Position numbers and translations under genes: made by a program. A stretch of DNA of 9,656 nucleotides from Aestuariivirga sp. GTDB taxonomy: Bacteria > Pseudomonadota > Alphaproteobacteria > Rhizobiales > Aestuariivirgaceae. The notes below the pieces were generated by a model, which saw only the letters and a program-made list of their open reading frames with translations, searched no databases and was not told where the DNA came from. The stretch's first letter is position 1, and each line of letters begins with the position of its first letter. Below, one piece after another: positions 8,455 to 9,656 of the stretch. The stretch covers positions 1 to 9,656 of the forward strand of contig JADCDC010000049.1 of NCBI GenBank assembly GCA_020252385.1, given 5' to 3'.

Positions 8455-9656
8455 TCTATGACCTCTTCATCATCGGCGGCGGCGTCAACGGCTGCGGCAT
8501 CGCCCGCGATGCCTCGGGACGCGGACTGAAAGTCTTCCTCGCCGAGCAGGGCGACCTCGCCTCCGGCACCTCCAGCGCCTCGACCAAGCTCATCCACGGC
8601 GGCCTGCGCTATCTCGAGCATTACGAGTTCCGCCTGGTGCGCGAGGCGCTGATCGAGCGCGAGGTGCTGCTCCGGGCGGCACCCCACATCATCTGGCCGC
8701 TGCGCTTCGTGCTGCCGCACCACAAGGGACTGCGGCCGTGGCCGGTCCTGCGGCTTGGCCTGTTCCTCTACGATCATCTGGGCGGCCGCAAGCTTCTGCC
8801 GCCCACGCGCAGCGTCGATCTGAGGAGCGACGTAACGGGCAAGCCCCTGAAGGATGTCTACACACGGGGCTATGAGTACTCGGACTGCTGGGTGGAGGAT
8901 GCACGGCTCGTGGTGCTGAATGCACGCGATGCGGAGGCAAGGGGCGCTGTCATCCGTACGCGGACGAAATGCACCTCCGCGCGGCGGGCGGACGGCGTCT
9001 GGGAACTTACCGTGACGGGCGAGGATGGCGCCGAGGAGACCGTCCGTGCGAGAACACTGATCAACGCCGCGGGGCCCTGGGTGAGCCAGGTCCTGGGCGC
9101 GGTCGTCGGGCGCAACGATCCCGACAAGATCCGCATGGTGAAGGGCAGCCATCTCGTGGTCGACAAGCTCTACGATCATGACCGCTGCTACATCTTCCAG
9201 AATGCCGACGGGCGCATCTGCTTCGCCATTCCCTATGAGCAGAACTACACGCTGATCGGCACCACCGACGAGGACCACAAGGGCGATCCCGGCAAGCCGC
9301 AGATTTCGGACGCCGAGACCGACTACATGCTGAAGGCGGTGAGCGAGTATTTCCGCAAGCCCGTGACCCGGGAAAACCTGCGCTGGGCCTATTCCGGCAT
9401 CCGGCCGCTCTACGACGACGGCGCCTCGAAGGCGCAGGAGGCGACGCGCGACTATGTGCTGAAGCTCGACCATCCGGAGGGGGGCGCGCCGCTGCTTTCG
9501 GTGTTTGGCGGCAAGATCACGACCTTCCGCAAGCTCGCTGAATCGGCGATGGAGAAGATCGAGCCCTTCTTCCCGCAGATGGGCAAGCCCTGGACGCACG
9601 CCGCGGCACTTCCCGGCGGCGACTTTCCCGTGGCCGAGGTGGATTCGCGCATCGAC
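8451..9656 (+). CDS. glpD: Aerobic glycerol-3-phosphate dehydrogenase (truncated by window edge)
   Basis: The first 402 codons are present; family members run to about 500 residues, so the C-terminal helical cap is missing. The enzyme is an FAD protein at the inner face of the cytoplasmic membrane that oxidises glycerol-3-phosphate to dihydroxyacetone phosphate and passes electrons to quinone. The FAD-binding dinucleotide fold is seen as DLFIIGGGVNGCGIARDA (4-21), with E32 at the end of the second strand. The block GTSSASTKLIHGGLRYLE (39-56) is the GlpD signature. Further family landmarks are INAAGPWV (204-211), YSGIRPL (314-320) and FGGKITTFRKLAE (352-364). The ATG overlaps the glpR stop (ATGA), so translation is probably coupled. 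The glycerol kinase needed upstream of this step is not in the window. Confidence 0.96.
   Translation, partial: MIYDLFIIGGGVNGCGIARDASGRGLKVFLAEQGDLASGTSSASTKLIHGGLRYLEHYEFRLVREALIEREVLLRAAPHIIWPLRFVLPHHKGLRPWPVLRLGLFLYDHLGGRKLLPPTRSVDLRSDVTGKPLKDVYTRGYEYSDCWVEDARLVVLNARDAEARGAVIRTRTKCTSARRADGVWELTVTGEDGAEETVRARTLINAAGPWVSQVLGAVVGRNDPDKIRMVKGSHLVVDKLYDHDRCYIFQNADGRICFAIPYEQNYTLIGTTDEDHKGDPGKPQISDAETDYMLKAVSEYFRKPVTRENLRWAYSGIRPLYDDGASKAQEATRDYVLKLDHPEGGAPLLSVFGGKITTFRKLAESAMEKIEPFFPQMGKPWTHAAALPGGDFPVAEVDSRID

Noticed and set aside
8373..9599. Open frame of 408 codons on the minus strand opposite glpD
   Set aside because: The plus strand here encodes clear GlpD motifs throughout. The antisense product has low-complexity composition and no recognisable domain.

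Overview
The window looks like chromosomal or replicon DNA of an alphaproteobacterium, most likely of the Rhizobiales/Hyphomicrobiales. Reasons: high GC with strong third-position bias, a rhizobial-type glycerol ABC transporter (two different ATPases, two permeases, a DUF2160-like small membrane protein and a large binding protein), and a DeoR-family repressor joined to an aerobic glycerol-3-phosphate dehydrogenase. This taxonomic placement is inference from gene content and protein character; no search was run.

Left part (1-1493): the N-terminal part of a prolyl-tRNA editing (YbaK/ProX-like) gene runs off the left edge on the minus strand. A complete tRNA-Gly(GCC) with encoded CCA lies on the plus strand. 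A 271-residue unrecognised protein on the minus strand carries a glycosyltransferase-like EDD motif. A 215-base gap follows, holding a 9-bp perfect inverted repeat with a nested 4-bp stem.

Central part (1494-7443, minus strand): a six-gene glycerol import operon transcribed leftwards in the order binding protein (glpV), ATPase (glpS), ATPase (glpT), permease (glpP), permease (glpQ), small membrane protein (glpU). The genes from glpS to glpQ overlap by 1 to 4 bases, which implies tight translational coupling. A perfect 12-bp stem-loop sits between glpV and glpS, well placed to keep binding-protein mRNA in excess.

Right part (7444-9656): a 207-base divergent promoter region with helically phased CGA(A) repeats over the glpV promoter. 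It is followed on the plus strand by glpR (DeoR family repressor) overlapping glpD (FAD glycerol-3-phosphate dehydrogenase), which runs off the right edge. Together the genes form a glycerol uptake and oxidation locus: GlpV captures glycerol in the periplasm, GlpPQ-GlpST (with GlpU) import it using ATP, a glycerol kinase not in this window would phosphorylate it, and GlpD oxidises glycerol-3-phosphate to dihydroxyacetone phosphate. GlpR probably represses both arms until glycerol-3-phosphate accumulates.

The most interesting observation is the pair of ATPases. GlpT has lost the LSGGQ signature and GlpS has lost the H-loop histidine. In a head-to-tail heterodimer both losses fall in the same composite nucleotide site, which predicts an importer with one intact and one degenerate ATP site.
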